13,109 nt of DNA from an uncultured Oscillospiraceae bacterium (GCA_900554165.1 USGR01000008.1:1-13109), one strand, 5' to 3'. Positions 5,339 through 13,109 are shown, counted from the stretch's first letter. The notes: generated from the letters alone by a model not told the origin. Numbers and translations: made by a program.

Positions 5339-7702
5339 TTAACTTGCATAATATCTCGGTTTTGTGAGCGGCTCTGGCTTTGTGAGCGGCTCTGTTACAT
5401 CTCCACCGTGTGATGTACATGCATTGTCTACATAATTAGACGCCTTATACCAGCCTACATGTGAAGAGCCACATCCAGTACGCGCTATTTTGCCTGTTGA
5501 TGTACAATATCTTACATATATAGTCTCGTCTGTATCTGGGAAGTCCTTAGGCTCAAGACTTGCATGTATCTTCTCCATTACGCCTTTCCACACCTTAATG
5601 GCAGGGTTAGTATAGCCTGTGCTCATTTCCTTGCCTATATCAAATCCAAACCATGTGCCACAGACATAATAGGCTGAGCCACCCATAAACCATCTGTCGT
5701 GGTTGTCGTCCGTTGTACCCGTCTTTCCGTACAGAGGCCAATAAGTATCATCGCCAAATGCCGCCGAACGTCCGGTGCCCTGGTCACCGTATATGACAAA
5801 CTGAAGAAGCTCATTCATTATATTTGCCGTGGCTTCGCTCATCGCTGTAGTCGGGCGCTCTTCCTGCTGAAGCACAATATCATCTTGCTGGTCGGTTATC
5901 AGCGTATATGTCGTCGGCTCCCAATATTTGCCCAAATTTCCAAACGTCGCATATGCTGCTGTCATTTGAAGCAGCGATGGGCCACCGCTCGTCGCACCTA
6001 CCGCAAGCGGCGCCATGTCTTTGTCAGCGTCCGACAGTGTTAGCCCAAACCGCGTCGTGAGATAATTATATGAGTAATCTACCGTAAGGTCTTTTATTAT
6101 CCACGCCGGGGCTGTGTTGCTCGAACGCTCAAGCGCTTTCTGCACCACCATTGTATCTCCGCCAACTTTTCTTGTAATGGTATGATTATCAATTGGACTG
6201 GTATATGATGAATTTTTTACTGTGGTGCCAAAATTTATTAGGTCATTTTCAATCGCCGGCGTATATGCACTCAGTGGCTTAAATGTAGAACCTGGCTGCC
6301 TTGTCGCAACAGTCGCTCGGTTCCACGAAAGGCTCTGTGTTTTCTCACCGCGTCCTCCCACTATTCCTACTATATGGCCTTGATAATCCATCACTACTGA
6401 TGCTGATTCTGCCTGTGTATCGCCAGAAAATTTGTAGAAATAGCTGTCGTCTTTATACACCTCGTCTAAAGCATTCTGCACGCTCGAAATCAACGTGCTC
6501 TGTATCTTTAATCCGCCGGAATACAGCATGGTTTCTGCGTACTTTTGCGTTATGTTTTTCTGCTCCATAAGGTCGGAGGTTACCTCTCTTATAAGTGTGT
6601 CGACAAAATAGCTGTATACCGTTGAACTAGATGACGATGTGCTCTTGCCCGTTACCACAAGTTCCTCCGACATTGCTTGGTCATACTCCTCTGGAGTTAT
6701 CAGACCCTGGTCCTTCATCTCGTACAGTACATATTCCCGACGCTCTTTGTTGTTTTCAGGATTATTCAGCGGATTAAATTTCGACGGATTTCTTATAGTT
6801 GCCGCTAATGATGCACTTTCAAGCAATGTCAGCTCAGAGGCGTGCTTATTAAAATAGAAATTAGCCGCCACCTCTACACCATCACAGCCGTTGCCCAGGT
6901 GAATTGTGTTAAGATAACATTCCAATATTACATCCTTAGATGTTGTCTTTTCTATTTCTCTGGCTCGCATAATTTCCTGTATTTTTCGAAGCGCACTCAC
7001 CTCGTCGTCGCCTGTTATGTTTTTTACCAGCTGCTGCGTTATTGTCGAACCGCCCTGCCGGGATGAATAAATGTCTATAAACATATTTAAGAAAGCTCCG
7101 GCAGTGCGCTTCCAGTCAACGCCGCTGTGCGTGCGGAAACGTTTGTCCTCTATCGCTATCGCTGCGTTCGGCATGTATGATGATATTTCATTATAATCGA
7201 CCCATACGCGGTTTTCATCCCCATGCAGGCGCTGTAATTCATACTGGTTGCCGTTTTCGTCAGTTGCATAGATGATTGTAGTAGCGTCCAGCGTTAGATT
7301 GTTTAAATCAAAGTCTACACTTCCGTCTACATATCTAAATACATAAAAAGCAAATGCGCCCACTACTATGGTGCCTGTTATAAGTCCTATAAGGAACAAC
7401 GTGAGCATCACCCTGCCGGTTATTCCAAAGGCCTTGCGCACCTTGGCACCCGCAGATGTGTGCTTTTTCTTCAGCTCGCCAGTGTGAATTGTATGCTGAC
7501 GGCTGTGCGAAATTATATCAGACGGTATTCTTTCAGTAGCTATGCCAAACTCGCCCGTAAAGCCTTTATATTTTGGCTTAGGAGTCCTTTTCTCAGCTTT
7601 GTTGCCGCTGAAAAACTCCCTTTTTACCCTGCCAAAAAATCCCAGCTTTTTACGTTTAGCCGGACGCCTTGTTTGACGATTGTTATTTTTTTCAGGTTCC
7701 AT
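5339..7702 (-). CDS. Class A penicillin-binding protein (PBP1A family)
   Basis: This 787-residue bifunctional enzyme polymerises glycan strands and cross-links their peptides outside the membrane. Order: a basic cytoplasmic tail of about 95 residues, one membrane helix (about 97-122), a GT51 glycosyltransferase domain with E185 in EDKRFRTHSG and the QGGSTITQQLVKN motif (216-228), then a transpeptidase domain with STFK (472-475, nucleophile S472), SSN (527-529) and KTGTT (660-664). All catalytic motifs are intact. The C-terminus has a short Cys-containing extension (C733, C744, C762) and a doubled EPLTKP hexapeptide. ATG 7702 was chosen because GGGAGG lies about 7 nt before it; an in-frame ATG at 7723 has no site. 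The cytoplasmic tail is long for the family. It appears monocistronic, divergent from the BofC-like gene. Sometimes such genes are called ponA or mrcA; I leave the symbol open. Confidence 0.96.
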   Translation of the reverse strand: MEPEKNNNRQTRRPAKRKKLGFFGRVKREFFSGNKAEKRTPKPKYKGFTGEFGIATERIPSDIISHSRQHTIHTGELKKKHTSAGAKVRKAFGITGRVMLTLFLIGLITGTIVVGAFAFYVFRYVDGSVDFDLNNLTLDATTIIYATDENGNQYELQRLHGDENRVWVDYNEISSYMPNAAIAIEDKRFRTHSGVDWKRTAGAFLNMFIDIYSSRQGGSTITQQLVKNITGDDEVSALRKIQEIMRAREIEKTTSKDVILECYLNTIHLGNGCDGVEVAANFYFNKHASELTLLESASLAATIRNPSKFNPLNNPENNKERREYVLYEMKDQGLITPEEYDQAMSEELVVTGKSTSSSSSTVYSYFVDTLIREVTSDLMEQKNITQKYAETMLYSGGLKIQSTLISSVQNALDEVYKDDSYFYKFSGDTQAESASVVMDYQGHIVGIVGGRGEKTQSLSWNRATVATRQPGSTFKPLSAYTPAIENDLINFGTTVKNSSYTSPIDNHTITRKVGGDTMVVQKALERSSNTAPAWIIKDLTVDYSYNYLTTRFGLTLSDADKDMAPLAVGATSGGPSLLQMTAAYATFGNLGKYWEPTTYTLITDQQDDIVLQQEERPTTAMSEATANIMNELLQFVIYGDQGTGRSAAFGDDTYWPLYGKTGTTDDNHDRWFMGGSAYYVCGTWFGFDIGKEMSTGYTNPAIKVWKGVMEKIHASLEPKDFPDTDETIYVRYCTSTGKIARTGCGSSHVGWYKASNYVDNACTSHGGDVTEPLTKPEPLTKPRYYAS
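5361..5394 (-). repeat. 18-bp tandem duplication in the PBP C-terminus
   Basis: TTTGTGAGCGGCTCTG occurs at 5361-5376 and again at 5379-5394, a period of 18 bp. On the coding strand this gives the amino acid repeat EPLTKP-EPLTKP just before the C-terminal RYYAS. The copies are identical over 16 bp, which suggests a recent slip. Confidence 0.85.
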
Positions 7703-7856
7703 TAAAAACCTCCCGATTTTCAAATATGCAGCAATGCACTGTAACAGATTTACGCTGCATTAAATATTATGTATAAAATCTTTATTTTTAGATATCATAG
7801 ATATCCGCTAAATAAGATTATAGCCACTATATTATATCATACAAAAAATGAGTTTG

Positions 7857-7882
7857 GGTTAAAATATTGTTATATTTTAACC
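7857..7882. repeat. Perfect 11-bp inverted repeat in the divergent intergenic region
   Basis: GGTTAAAATAT (7857-7867) and ATATTTTAACC (7872-7882) are exact inverted copies around TGTT. The element lies between the divergently transcribed PBP gene and the BofC-like gene, about 20 nt before the -35 of the latter. It could be an operator or a transcript hairpin. A second small dyad, GATATC-ATA-GATATC, is at 7791-7805. Confidence 0.6.
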
Positions 7883-7902
7883 TTAATCTGTAACCTTTTG
7901 CT

Positions 7903-7932
7903 GTATACACAAGGCTTATTTTGGTGATAATA
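7903..7932 (+). promoter_or_regulatory. Sigma-F-like forespore promoter of the BofC-like gene
   Basis: GTATA at 7903-7907 and GGTGATAATA at 7923-7932, 15 nt apart, fit the Bacillus subtilis sigma-F consensus (GYWTA and GGNRANANTW) at every defined position. No sigma-A promoter of comparable quality is seen in the same place. The start site would fall near 7939, about 9 nt before the ribosome site. Confidence 0.45.
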
Positions 7933-7960
7933 ATATCATAAACTTGTGGAGGTATTATCT

Positions 7961-8293
7961 ATGCGCAAAATCCAAAAAATATTTGCAGTTATTACCGCTG
8001 CTGCGGCACTGCTTAGCATAGTCGTTATCGCACTTACCGCCGCTGATTACAGTGATAAAGATAAAGCCAACATCAAAAGCAGCGTTTTATCCGGCGATAT
8101 GCGCCCGCTTTACATTCTCAAAGAGTACAACGGCTTTTTAGCCGTATTCAATTACGGCAGCAATGCCCCTAAAGAAGTGTTGTCCGTGCTTATTACCGAT
8201 TTGCCGGAGTATGACCAGCGTGAACTCAGCTACGGCCTCGCGGTATACTCTGAGCAGGAACTTCAGCAACGTATTGAAGATTACGACAGCTAA
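7961..8293 (+). CDS. BofC C-terminal domain protein, probable sporulation factor
   Basis: This 110-residue protein has an N-terminal hydrophobic helix (residues about 7-27) that would anchor it or export it, and a small domain (about 48-110) with YILKEYNGFLAVFNYG, DLPEYDQREL and the terminal EDYDS. That arrangement matches the C-terminal domain of BofC, the forespore protein which in Bacillus restrains the SpoIVB protease in the sigma-K checkpoint. The Bacillus N-terminal BofC domain is absent, as in many short clostridial relatives. ATG 7961 has GGAGGT 7 nt before it; an upstream in-frame GTG at 7946 overlaps that site and is rejected. The promoter looks forespore-specific. Function in Clostridia is not established, so the checkpoint role is inference. 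Confidence 0.78.
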   Translation: MRKIQKIFAVITAAAALLSIVVIALTAADYSDKDKANIKSSVLSGDMRPLYILKEYNGFLAVFNYGSNAPKEVLSVLITDLPEYDQRELSYGLAVYSEQELQQRIEDYDS

Positions 8294-8410
8294 TTACCAA
8301 TAGTCGATGCTGCACGTACTCTTTCTTTGGATGAAGCATTTATTATCGTAAGCAGTTGCTGCCATTTAGTTTATTCGTCTATGGTTCATTTAATATACTA
8401 TTTATATAAA

Positions 8411-8437
8411 CAGCCGATTTTTACGGCTGATTTTTTT
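8411..8437 (+). terminator. Terminator after the BofC-like gene
   Basis: CAGCCG (8411-8416) pairs with CGGCTG (8424-8429) around a 7-nt loop, followed by a run of T from 8431. Read on the minus strand a TTTATAT tract follows, so it may also end the convergent HtrA operon transcript, whose last stop is about 100 nt away. Nothing else is seen in 8294-8538. Confidence 0.8.
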
Positions 8438-8538
8438 CTTTCCTTATCTCTGTGATATTAGCTTTAAACCTGATTATAACACATGAAAAAACTTATACTT
8501 ATATTTTATTAATATATCGCACATTTTACCTATTATAT

Positions 8539-10773
8539 TTAATATGTGGACTTATAGCTTGAGGTTCCCCTGTCCTCGGTTAATACCGCTTCTACGTCTC
8601 TATACATATTGGTGCTGGAATTATACACTCTTATTGTCAAAGTGTCTCCTGGCTTTTTTGCCTCTATTATATCCATAAAATCGACGGTTTCACTAAGAGA
8701 AACGCCGTCAATATGCGTAATTATTTCGCTTTCATATATCTTTTCGCTGAGCCCGCTCTCCTGCGACACCGATAATACATATAAGCCCTGCGGCAGATTA
8801 TTTCGCTCAGCGGCAAGAAAGTCTATTACCTGAAATGTTATTCCAAGCTTTGCTCTGTCAACTACATATCCATGTTCTATTAAAGACTCCACCGTAGTTT
8901 TTACCGTCGCTGACGGTATTGCAAAGCCTATGCCCTCATAGCCCGTCTGCTGTATCTTCGATGAATTTATCCCTATTATCTGGCCGTATGAATTTACAAG
9001 CGGGCCGCCGGAATTGCCGGGATTTATAGCGGCGTCCGTCTGTATCAGCTTCATTGTATATGTCGAATTGCCAGTGATTCTCCGGTTAGTAGCCGATATT
9101 ATCCCCTTTGTAACAGAGCCGGAAAGGGTCATCGAATATGGGTTGCCTATTACTACGACTTCTTCACCCACTTTGACATTGTCCGAATCTCCAAACTCAG
9201 CGCATTTAAGTCCGCTGGCGTTTTTCATTTTAAGTACTGCCAAATCGCTGCGGCTGTCTCCTGCTACAAAATCAGCATCGTACCTTTTGTTATCGCTTGT
9301 TATAACCACAAACTCTGCGTTTGGAATACCGTCATATATATGATCATTTGTTGCAATATATCCGTCTTCTGTTATTATTATCCCCGTTGCTAAGCTCGTT
9401 GCTGAAGCACTGTCTGGGGAATATGTCACTATTCCAACCACAGACGGCATTATTTTTTCCGCTATTTCCGACGTCGACATCTGCTCGGCCTCCGGCAGAC
9501 TGTTAATAGGAACATCTACACTCTGGCCGCCGGAAAAATCCGACGGCGCAGATGCTTCTATCCTTGAACTGCCTGTTGAATAAGATGAGACAGGAGGATT
9601 GTCTAATACGTTTTCATCAATTGGTGAAAGCACAAAGTAAGCGCCGGTAAGCGTTATACCCGCAAGGATTACTACCGCAAGTATACACACAAATACTCTG
9701 AGTCCCACATTCTTCGGTTTTTGTTTTTTCACTTTTCCACGTTGAGCAGTACTGCGGTTTGCCGACGCCGCCTTTGCCGCATTTGCATTATATCCCGCAC
9801 CGTAAGCCTGATTATAGTTCCCATACGGCTGATAAGGATACTGATATCCATAATAAGGCGGTACATTCTGATTATATCCGCCATAATTATTATACCAACC
9901 GCTTTGCTGATAATTTGGCGAATACTGTCCATTCTGATTTGCCTGTCCAGCGCCGCCGGTCATGCCATTTCCAGAAGAGTTTTTCCCGCTTGTCTGAGCC
10001 TGCGGATTATTAGCGCCGTATGGCGCCGTCTGCCCATTATTCATCCCATTCTGCGGCGGACGCTGTGGATACTGTCCATAGTTGTTATATCCTCCGCCCG
10101 GTACGTTCTGCTGATAATATGGCGGCGCGTAATATCCGTATTGCCCATAACCATACGGGTTTTGCGGCATATTATACATTTGCTGATTATACACACCGCC
10201 GGGCTGTGCTCCCTGCGTTCCGTTATAGCCGTTCTGCTGCCGGTAAGGCGGCATATTATAATTATATCCCTGCTGATATTGGCCCTGTTGCATGTATCCC
10301 TGTGCATTGCCGTAATATTGCTGATTGTAATTCCAGCCGTTGTTTACAGCAGAGTTTGGTATACTTCCGCCCGCGTTTATATTGCCGTTATTCTGCTCCG
10401 GCGGCATTGTGCCAGAAACCCCGTCTTTATCTGTTCTACTGCCCGGGTTTGCAGAATTATGCATAGCTGTATCTTCGCTGCCAGAAAAATTTCTTTTTGC
10501 ATCTGTGCCATATGAATTATCAGTATTTGCAGATGCAGAAGCTCTATTCGCCGTGCCTTGCGCACCAGTTTCAGCACTGTCTGCCGCTATCTCTTTTATC
10601 GCTTCTTCCATTACATCGGCAGCATCTTCGTCAATTTTATTGCTTATGCTTTCTGCAATGGTGTCAAAATCCGACAGAGCCGTTTTATCCTCTATTGTCC
10701 TGCCGGCTCCCTCAATCATGTTTTCACCGTTTACTTCAGCGTTGTCCCTCTCAAAGCTTCTTTCATCCCGCAT
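8539..10773 (-). CDS. htrA: HtrA/DegP-type membrane serine protease with PDZ domain
   Basis: The 744-residue product is a trypsin-like surface protease of the HtrA family, which degrades misfolded exported proteins. Order: an acidic N-terminus (1-70), a Q/N/G/Y-rich low-complexity cytoplasmic region (about 120-340), a basic patch (346-354), one membrane helix (about 357-383), the protease domain with the triad H478 (ATNDHIYDG), D510 (SRSDLAVLK) and S588 (NPGNSGGP), and one PDZ domain (about 640-735). All triad residues are intact. HtrA proteins usually have a short or much smaller cytoplasmic tail. ATG 10773 is preferred: it lies 4 nt after the kinase stop with AAAGGGA ahead, implying translational coupling. 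An in-frame ATG at 10803 inside the kinase gene has no ribosome site. It is the last gene of the regulator-kinase-protease operon and probably its target or partner in envelope stress. Confidence 0.94.
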   Translation of the reverse strand: MRDERSFERDNAEVNGENMIEGAGRTIEDKTALSDFDTIAESISNKIDEDAADVMEEAIKEIAADSAETGAQGTANRASASANTDNSYGTDAKRNFSGSEDTAMHNSANPGSRTDKDGVSGTMPPEQNNGNINAGGSIPNSAVNNGWNYNQQYYGNAQGYMQQGQYQQGYNYNMPPYRQQNGYNGTQGAQPGGVYNQQMYNMPQNPYGYGQYGYYAPPYYQQNVPGGGYNNYGQYPQRPPQNGMNNGQTAPYGANNPQAQTSGKNSSGNGMTGGAGQANQNGQYSPNYQQSGWYNNYGGYNQNVPPYYGYQYPYQPYGNYNQAYGAGYNANAAKAASANRSTAQRGKVKKQKPKNVGLRVFVCILAVVILAGITLTGAYFVLSPIDENVLDNPPVSSYSTGSSRIEASAPSDFSGGQSVDVPINSLPEAEQMSTSEIAEKIMPSVVGIVTYSPDSASATSLATGIIITEDGYIATNDHIYDGIPNAEFVVITSDNKRYDADFVAGDSRSDLAVLKMKNASGLKCAEFGDSDNVKVGEEVVVIGNPYSMTLSGSVTKGIISATNRRITGNSTYTMKLIQTDAAINPGNSGGPLVNSYGQIIGINSSKIQQTGYEGIGFAIPSATVKTTVESLIEHGYVVDRAKLGITFQVIDFLAAERNNLPQGLYVLSVSQESGLSEKIYESEIITHIDGVSLSETVDFMDIIEAKKPGDTLTIRVYNSSTNMYRDVEAVLTEDRGTSSYKSTY
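9709..10416 (-). repeat. Low-complexity Q/N/G/Y/P-rich coding segment in htrA
   Basis: About 235 codons of the protease gene encode irregular repeats built on PPY, QNGYN, NNYGQY and YGYGQYGYY-type units. The PPY core recurs in MPPYRQQNGYN, APPYYQQNVPG and VPPYYGYQYPY. Charged residues are almost absent until the basic patch before the membrane helix. The composition also removes stops from the opposite strand, producing long spurious plus-strand frames here. Confidence 0.85.
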
Positions 10774-10777
10774 AATG

Positions 10778-12274
10778 TCATCCCTTTCCTTTATCCTTTC
10801 CATTATATTCTTGGACGTTTTTAGGAAGGTTAAACTTAAACTCTGTATAAACTCCCTCTATACTCTCCGCTGTTATGTGGCCGCCATGCAAGTCTATTAT
10901 AGTTTTTACTATATACAGACCAAGCCCTGTGCCGTTTTTATCCATGCCCCTCGACCTGTCAGCCTTGTAAAATCTTTCAAATATATTCGGAAGCTGACGC
11001 GCAGGTATTCCCTGCCCGCTGTTCTTTATCGATACTTCTACCTCTTTGTCATCCTCTTTAATTCCAAATTCTATATATCCCTGCGGCGGTGTAAATTTTA
11101 CCGCATTATCAATTAAATTATAAACCACCTGATGTATCATATCAATATCAGCTACGACGTGCACCTGCTCTAAGCCGTCAAGGCCGCGGATTTCCAGGGA
11201 TTTATCCTCTACGCGATGCTCAAACACCAATATTGTTCGGGTTATAAGCTCTGATAAATCAAAGTCTTTCGGCTTTATTTTCGTCTCGCCGGCCTCAAGC
11301 TTTGCTAAATTCATCATAGAAGTTACCACGCGCGACAGCCGCTTTATCTCCTCCGACACTATGCCAAGATAATAGTCGCGGTGCTCGTCGTCTATTGTGC
11401 CGTCGAGTATGCCGTCTATAAATCCGCCTATCGTCGTCATAGGCGTCCTCAGCTCATGCGACACATTCGCTATAAAGCTGCGGCGCAGCTGCTCTAAAGA
11501 TGACAGCGAAAGTTTCATGTTGTTAAAGGCTAACGCCAGTTCGCCTATTTCATCGTCGCGGTCGACAACTATCATATGCGAAAAGTCACCGTTCGCTATG
11601 CGGCGCGAATCCTCCGCCATTTCCGCCAGCGGACGCGTCATCCGCTTTGAAAAGCTATAAACCGCTACAAACGTAAATATAAGCACCATTATGGACGACA
11701 GCAAAAATATCCTGAATATCTCTAATATATATGAATTGAGCTCTTTGGACTGTGCGGCTATAAACATTATTGCAGATACACTGCCGTCACTATCGGTAAG
11801 CGGCACACCCACCATATACTGCGGTGATTTGTACACTCCGTCAAGCGTGCCAAGGCCTTCATAACCGCCGTTCTGGAGTATCGTATTTATCATGTCCTGC
11901 GGTATTTCAGCCGTACCAGTAAACAAGCTTTCTTCATCGCTTACCGGCTCTTCTACCTCTCCGTCTATCTCCAGCAGTATATCTTCATTGCGCAGATATA
12001 TTGTTCCGTCAACAAATGCAAACACCAGCGACGTTTTAGTTACATCTGATACCTGACGTACGGAAAACAAAAACTCATTCCTTGAGTCTTGGCTTTTAGA
12101 CATATTCTTATAGCTTTCAGATATCGAAAGCGCACCGCTTTTCAGCAGTGTGTATTTTTCGCTTATCCAAAAGCTGCTTATAAAGCCCAGCAATATTATT
12201 CCTAAAAATGCAAAGCTCGTTACTATTATAATTCCTGTTACTATGAAATATTTTTTTACAATACTTCGTTTCAT
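10778..12274 (-). CDS. HAMP-domain sensor histidine kinase
   Basis: This 498-residue membrane kinase passes an extracytoplasmic signal to the adjacent response regulator. It has a first membrane helix (about 9-35), an outer sensor region of about 145 residues (38-182), a second helix (about 184-206), HAMP (about 207-260), the dimerisation domain with SHELRTPMT (phospho-acceptor H273), and a complete ATPase domain: N box NLIDNAVKFT (386-395), NSGQGIP (418-424), FERFYKADRS, and GTGLGL (448-453). The sensor region ends in a YMVGVPLTDSDGSVSAIMF strand pattern that recalls PAS/Cache-like folds. Topology resembles PhoR/ResE/CssS kinases. The start is 25 nt past the regulator stop; its ribosome site is weak, so translation may depend on the upstream gene. 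The ligand is unknown. Confidence 0.95.
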   Translation of the reverse strand: MKRSIVKKYFIVTGIIIVTSFAFLGIILLGFISSFWISEKYTLLKSGALSISESYKNMSKSQDSRNEFLFSVRQVSDVTKTSLVFAFVDGTIYLRNEDILLEIDGEVEEPVSDEESLFTGTAEIPQDMINTILQNGGYEGLGTLDGVYKSPQYMVGVPLTDSDGSVSAIMFIAAQSKELNSYILEIFRIFLLSSIMVLIFTFVAVYSFSKRMTRPLAEMAEDSRRIANGDFSHMIVVDRDDEIGELALAFNNMKLSLSSLEQLRRSFIANVSHELRTPMTTIGGFIDGILDGTIDDEHRDYYLGIVSEEIKRLSRVVTSMMNLAKLEAGETKIKPKDFDLSELITRTILVFEHRVEDKSLEIRGLDGLEQVHVVADIDMIHQVVYNLIDNAVKFTPPQGYIEFGIKEDDKEVEVSIKNSGQGIPARQLPNIFERFYKADRSRGMDKNGTGLGLYIVKTIIDLHGGHITAESIEGVYTEFKFNLPKNVQEYNGKDKGKG

Positions 12275-12299
12275 ATAACGCCGACTTGCCTTATTAAAA

Positions 12300-12983
12300 T
12301 TATTTTACTTCAAACTTATAGCCTACGCCCCATACCGTCTTTAGGCTCCATTTATCAGATACGCCCTCAAGCTTCTCTCTAAGCCGTTTTACATGCACGT
12401 CTACTGTCCTTGAATCGCCGTAATACTCAAAGCCCCAAACCTCATCAAGAAGCTGATCGCGTGTAAACACCCTGTTCGGATTGCTCGCCAAATGATATAT
12501 AAGCTCCAACTCTTTTGGCGGAGTATCTACCTGAACGCCGTTTACTATAAGCTCATAATTGGTAAGATTTATTATAAGCTTATCATATTCCACCTGCTTG
12601 ACTTCATTTTCCTCATTCGTTGAGGTGCGGCGCAATACCGCCTTTATCCTCGCAAGCACTTCCTTAGTGTCAAACGGCTTTACGATGTAATCGTCGGCGC
12701 CAAGCTCAAGGCCCAGTACCTTGTCAAACGTCTCGCCCTTGGCCGTAAGCATTATTATCGGCACGTTCGACTTCTTGCGTATCTCTCTACATACCTGCCA
12801 GCCGTCAAGCTTAGGCATCATAATGTCCAGCAATATGAGATCCGGCTTGAACTCATCTACTAACTCAATCGCCCTCTGGCCTTCGTGTGATATTGATGTG
12901 GTATATCCGTCTTTTTCAAGATACAATCTTAACAGTTCGCATATGTTCTCGTCGTCGTCTACTACAAGTATTTTCTGTGCCAT
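12300..12983 (-). CDS. OmpR/PhoB-family response regulator
   Basis: The 227-residue DNA-binding regulator has an N-terminal receiver domain with the acidic pocket D9-D10, phospho-acceptor D53 (LLDIMMP), T80 and K102 (KPFD), all intact, and a C-terminal winged-helix domain (about 130-226) with the OmpR-type features NPNRVFTRDQLL, VDVHVKRLREKL and VWGVGYKFE. It should be phosphorylated by the kinase encoded next and control transcription, possibly of its own operon including htrA. ATG 12983 has GGAGGG 9 nt before it. It is the first gene of the operon. Length is typical. The arrangement resembles the Bacillus CssRS-HtrA circuit, though no orthology can be claimed from this sequence alone. Confidence 0.96.
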   Translation of the reverse strand: MAQKILVVDDDENICELLRLYLEKDGYTTSISHEGQRAIELVDEFKPDLILLDIMMPKLDGWQVCREIRKKSNVPIIMLTAKGETFDKVLGLELGADDYIVKPFDTKEVLARIKAVLRRTSTNEENEVKQVEYDKLIINLTNYELIVNGVQVDTPPKELELIYHLASNPNRVFTRDQLLDEVWGFEYYGDSRTVDVHVKRLREKLEGVSDKWSLKTVWGVGYKFEVK

Positions 12984-13052
12984 TAATTCCGCCCTCCAAT
13001 TTATTGTTTTCAGTTTTCCTGTTTATCATTCATATTTTAAATATCCATCGTA

Positions 13053-13058
13053 ATTATA
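13053..13058 (-). promoter_or_regulatory. Possible -10 element of the regulator-kinase-protease operon
   Basis: A perfect TATAAT on the minus strand lies 69 nt before the response regulator ATG. No good -35 hexamer is found at 16-18 nt; the region there is A-rich. It could be an activator-dependent promoter, but this is a weak call. Confidence 0.35.
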
Positions 13059-13109
13059 CTACAAATTAAAGCTTTCTTTTTGTTATGTTTATGAACTAAA
13101 GTTTAATAT

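Noticed and set aside
9721..10515. 264-codon plus-strand open frame
   Set aside because: It is antisense to the Q/N/G/Y-rich part of htrA. The translation is almost all Ile, Leu, Arg and Ser, which is the mirror of that codon bias, and it has no ribosome site.
10340..11116. 258-codon plus-strand open frame
   Set aside because: It lies antisense to the htrA start and the kinase catalytic domain, both of which are certain. There is no ribosome site and no recognisable domain.
1..13109. CRISPR arrays, tRNA or rRNA genes, complete insertion sequences
   Set aside because: No regularly spaced repeats, no cloverleaf-like or rRNA-like segments, and no transposase were seen on either strand.

Overview
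The window looks like chromosome of an anaerobic, spore-forming member of the Clostridia. The evidence is AT-rich intergenic DNA, strong GGAGG-type ribosome binding sites, intrinsic terminators with short tight hairpins, a superoxide reductase and a ferritin-like diiron protein (typical anaerobe oxidative defence), a BofC-like protein behind a sigma-F-like promoter, and OmpR/HAMP-kinase signalling of Gram-positive type. No plasmid or phage backbone is visible. The only mobile-element trace is the C-terminal part of a tyrosine integrase at the left edge.

Layout. 1-296 (-): truncated tyrosine recombinase. 297-591: no convincing gene. 592-2138 (+): a purine permease (NCS2, AzgA/PbuG type) with its own promoter, a ~95-nt leader that could be a cis-regulatory RNA, and a terminator. 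2278-2802 (+): ferritin-like/rubrerythrin-like diiron protein. 2960-3859 (-): membrane-anchored protein of unknown function with a near-consensus promoter. 3910-4571: gene-poor stretch with short protein-like fragments out of frame with each other and a strong orphan hairpin. 4572-4946 (-): two-iron superoxide reductase (desulfoferrodoxin) with a near-consensus promoter. 5339-7702 (-): class A penicillin-binding protein. 7961-8293 (+): small BofC C-terminal-domain protein. 8539-12983 (-): three-gene operon of OmpR-type response regulator, HAMP sensor kinase and HtrA-type membrane protease.

How they fit together. The right half is about the cell envelope. The class A PBP makes peptidoglycan. 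The regulator-kinase-HtrA operon has the layout expected for sensing envelope or secretion stress and answering it with a surface protease, and the protease start lies 4 nt after the kinase stop. The BofC-like gene sits between them and is probably transcribed in the forespore. The left half is metabolic and protective: purine uptake, a ferritin-like protein and superoxide reductase, each apparently its own transcription unit.

No new defence or mobile system was found. The items most worth a second look are the structured leader of the purine permease, the ~240-residue Q/N/G/Y-rich cytoplasmic tail of the HtrA protease, the sigma-F-like promoter of the BofC-like gene, and the decayed segment around 4027-4508. 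All functional calls rest on motifs read by eye; no database search was possible.
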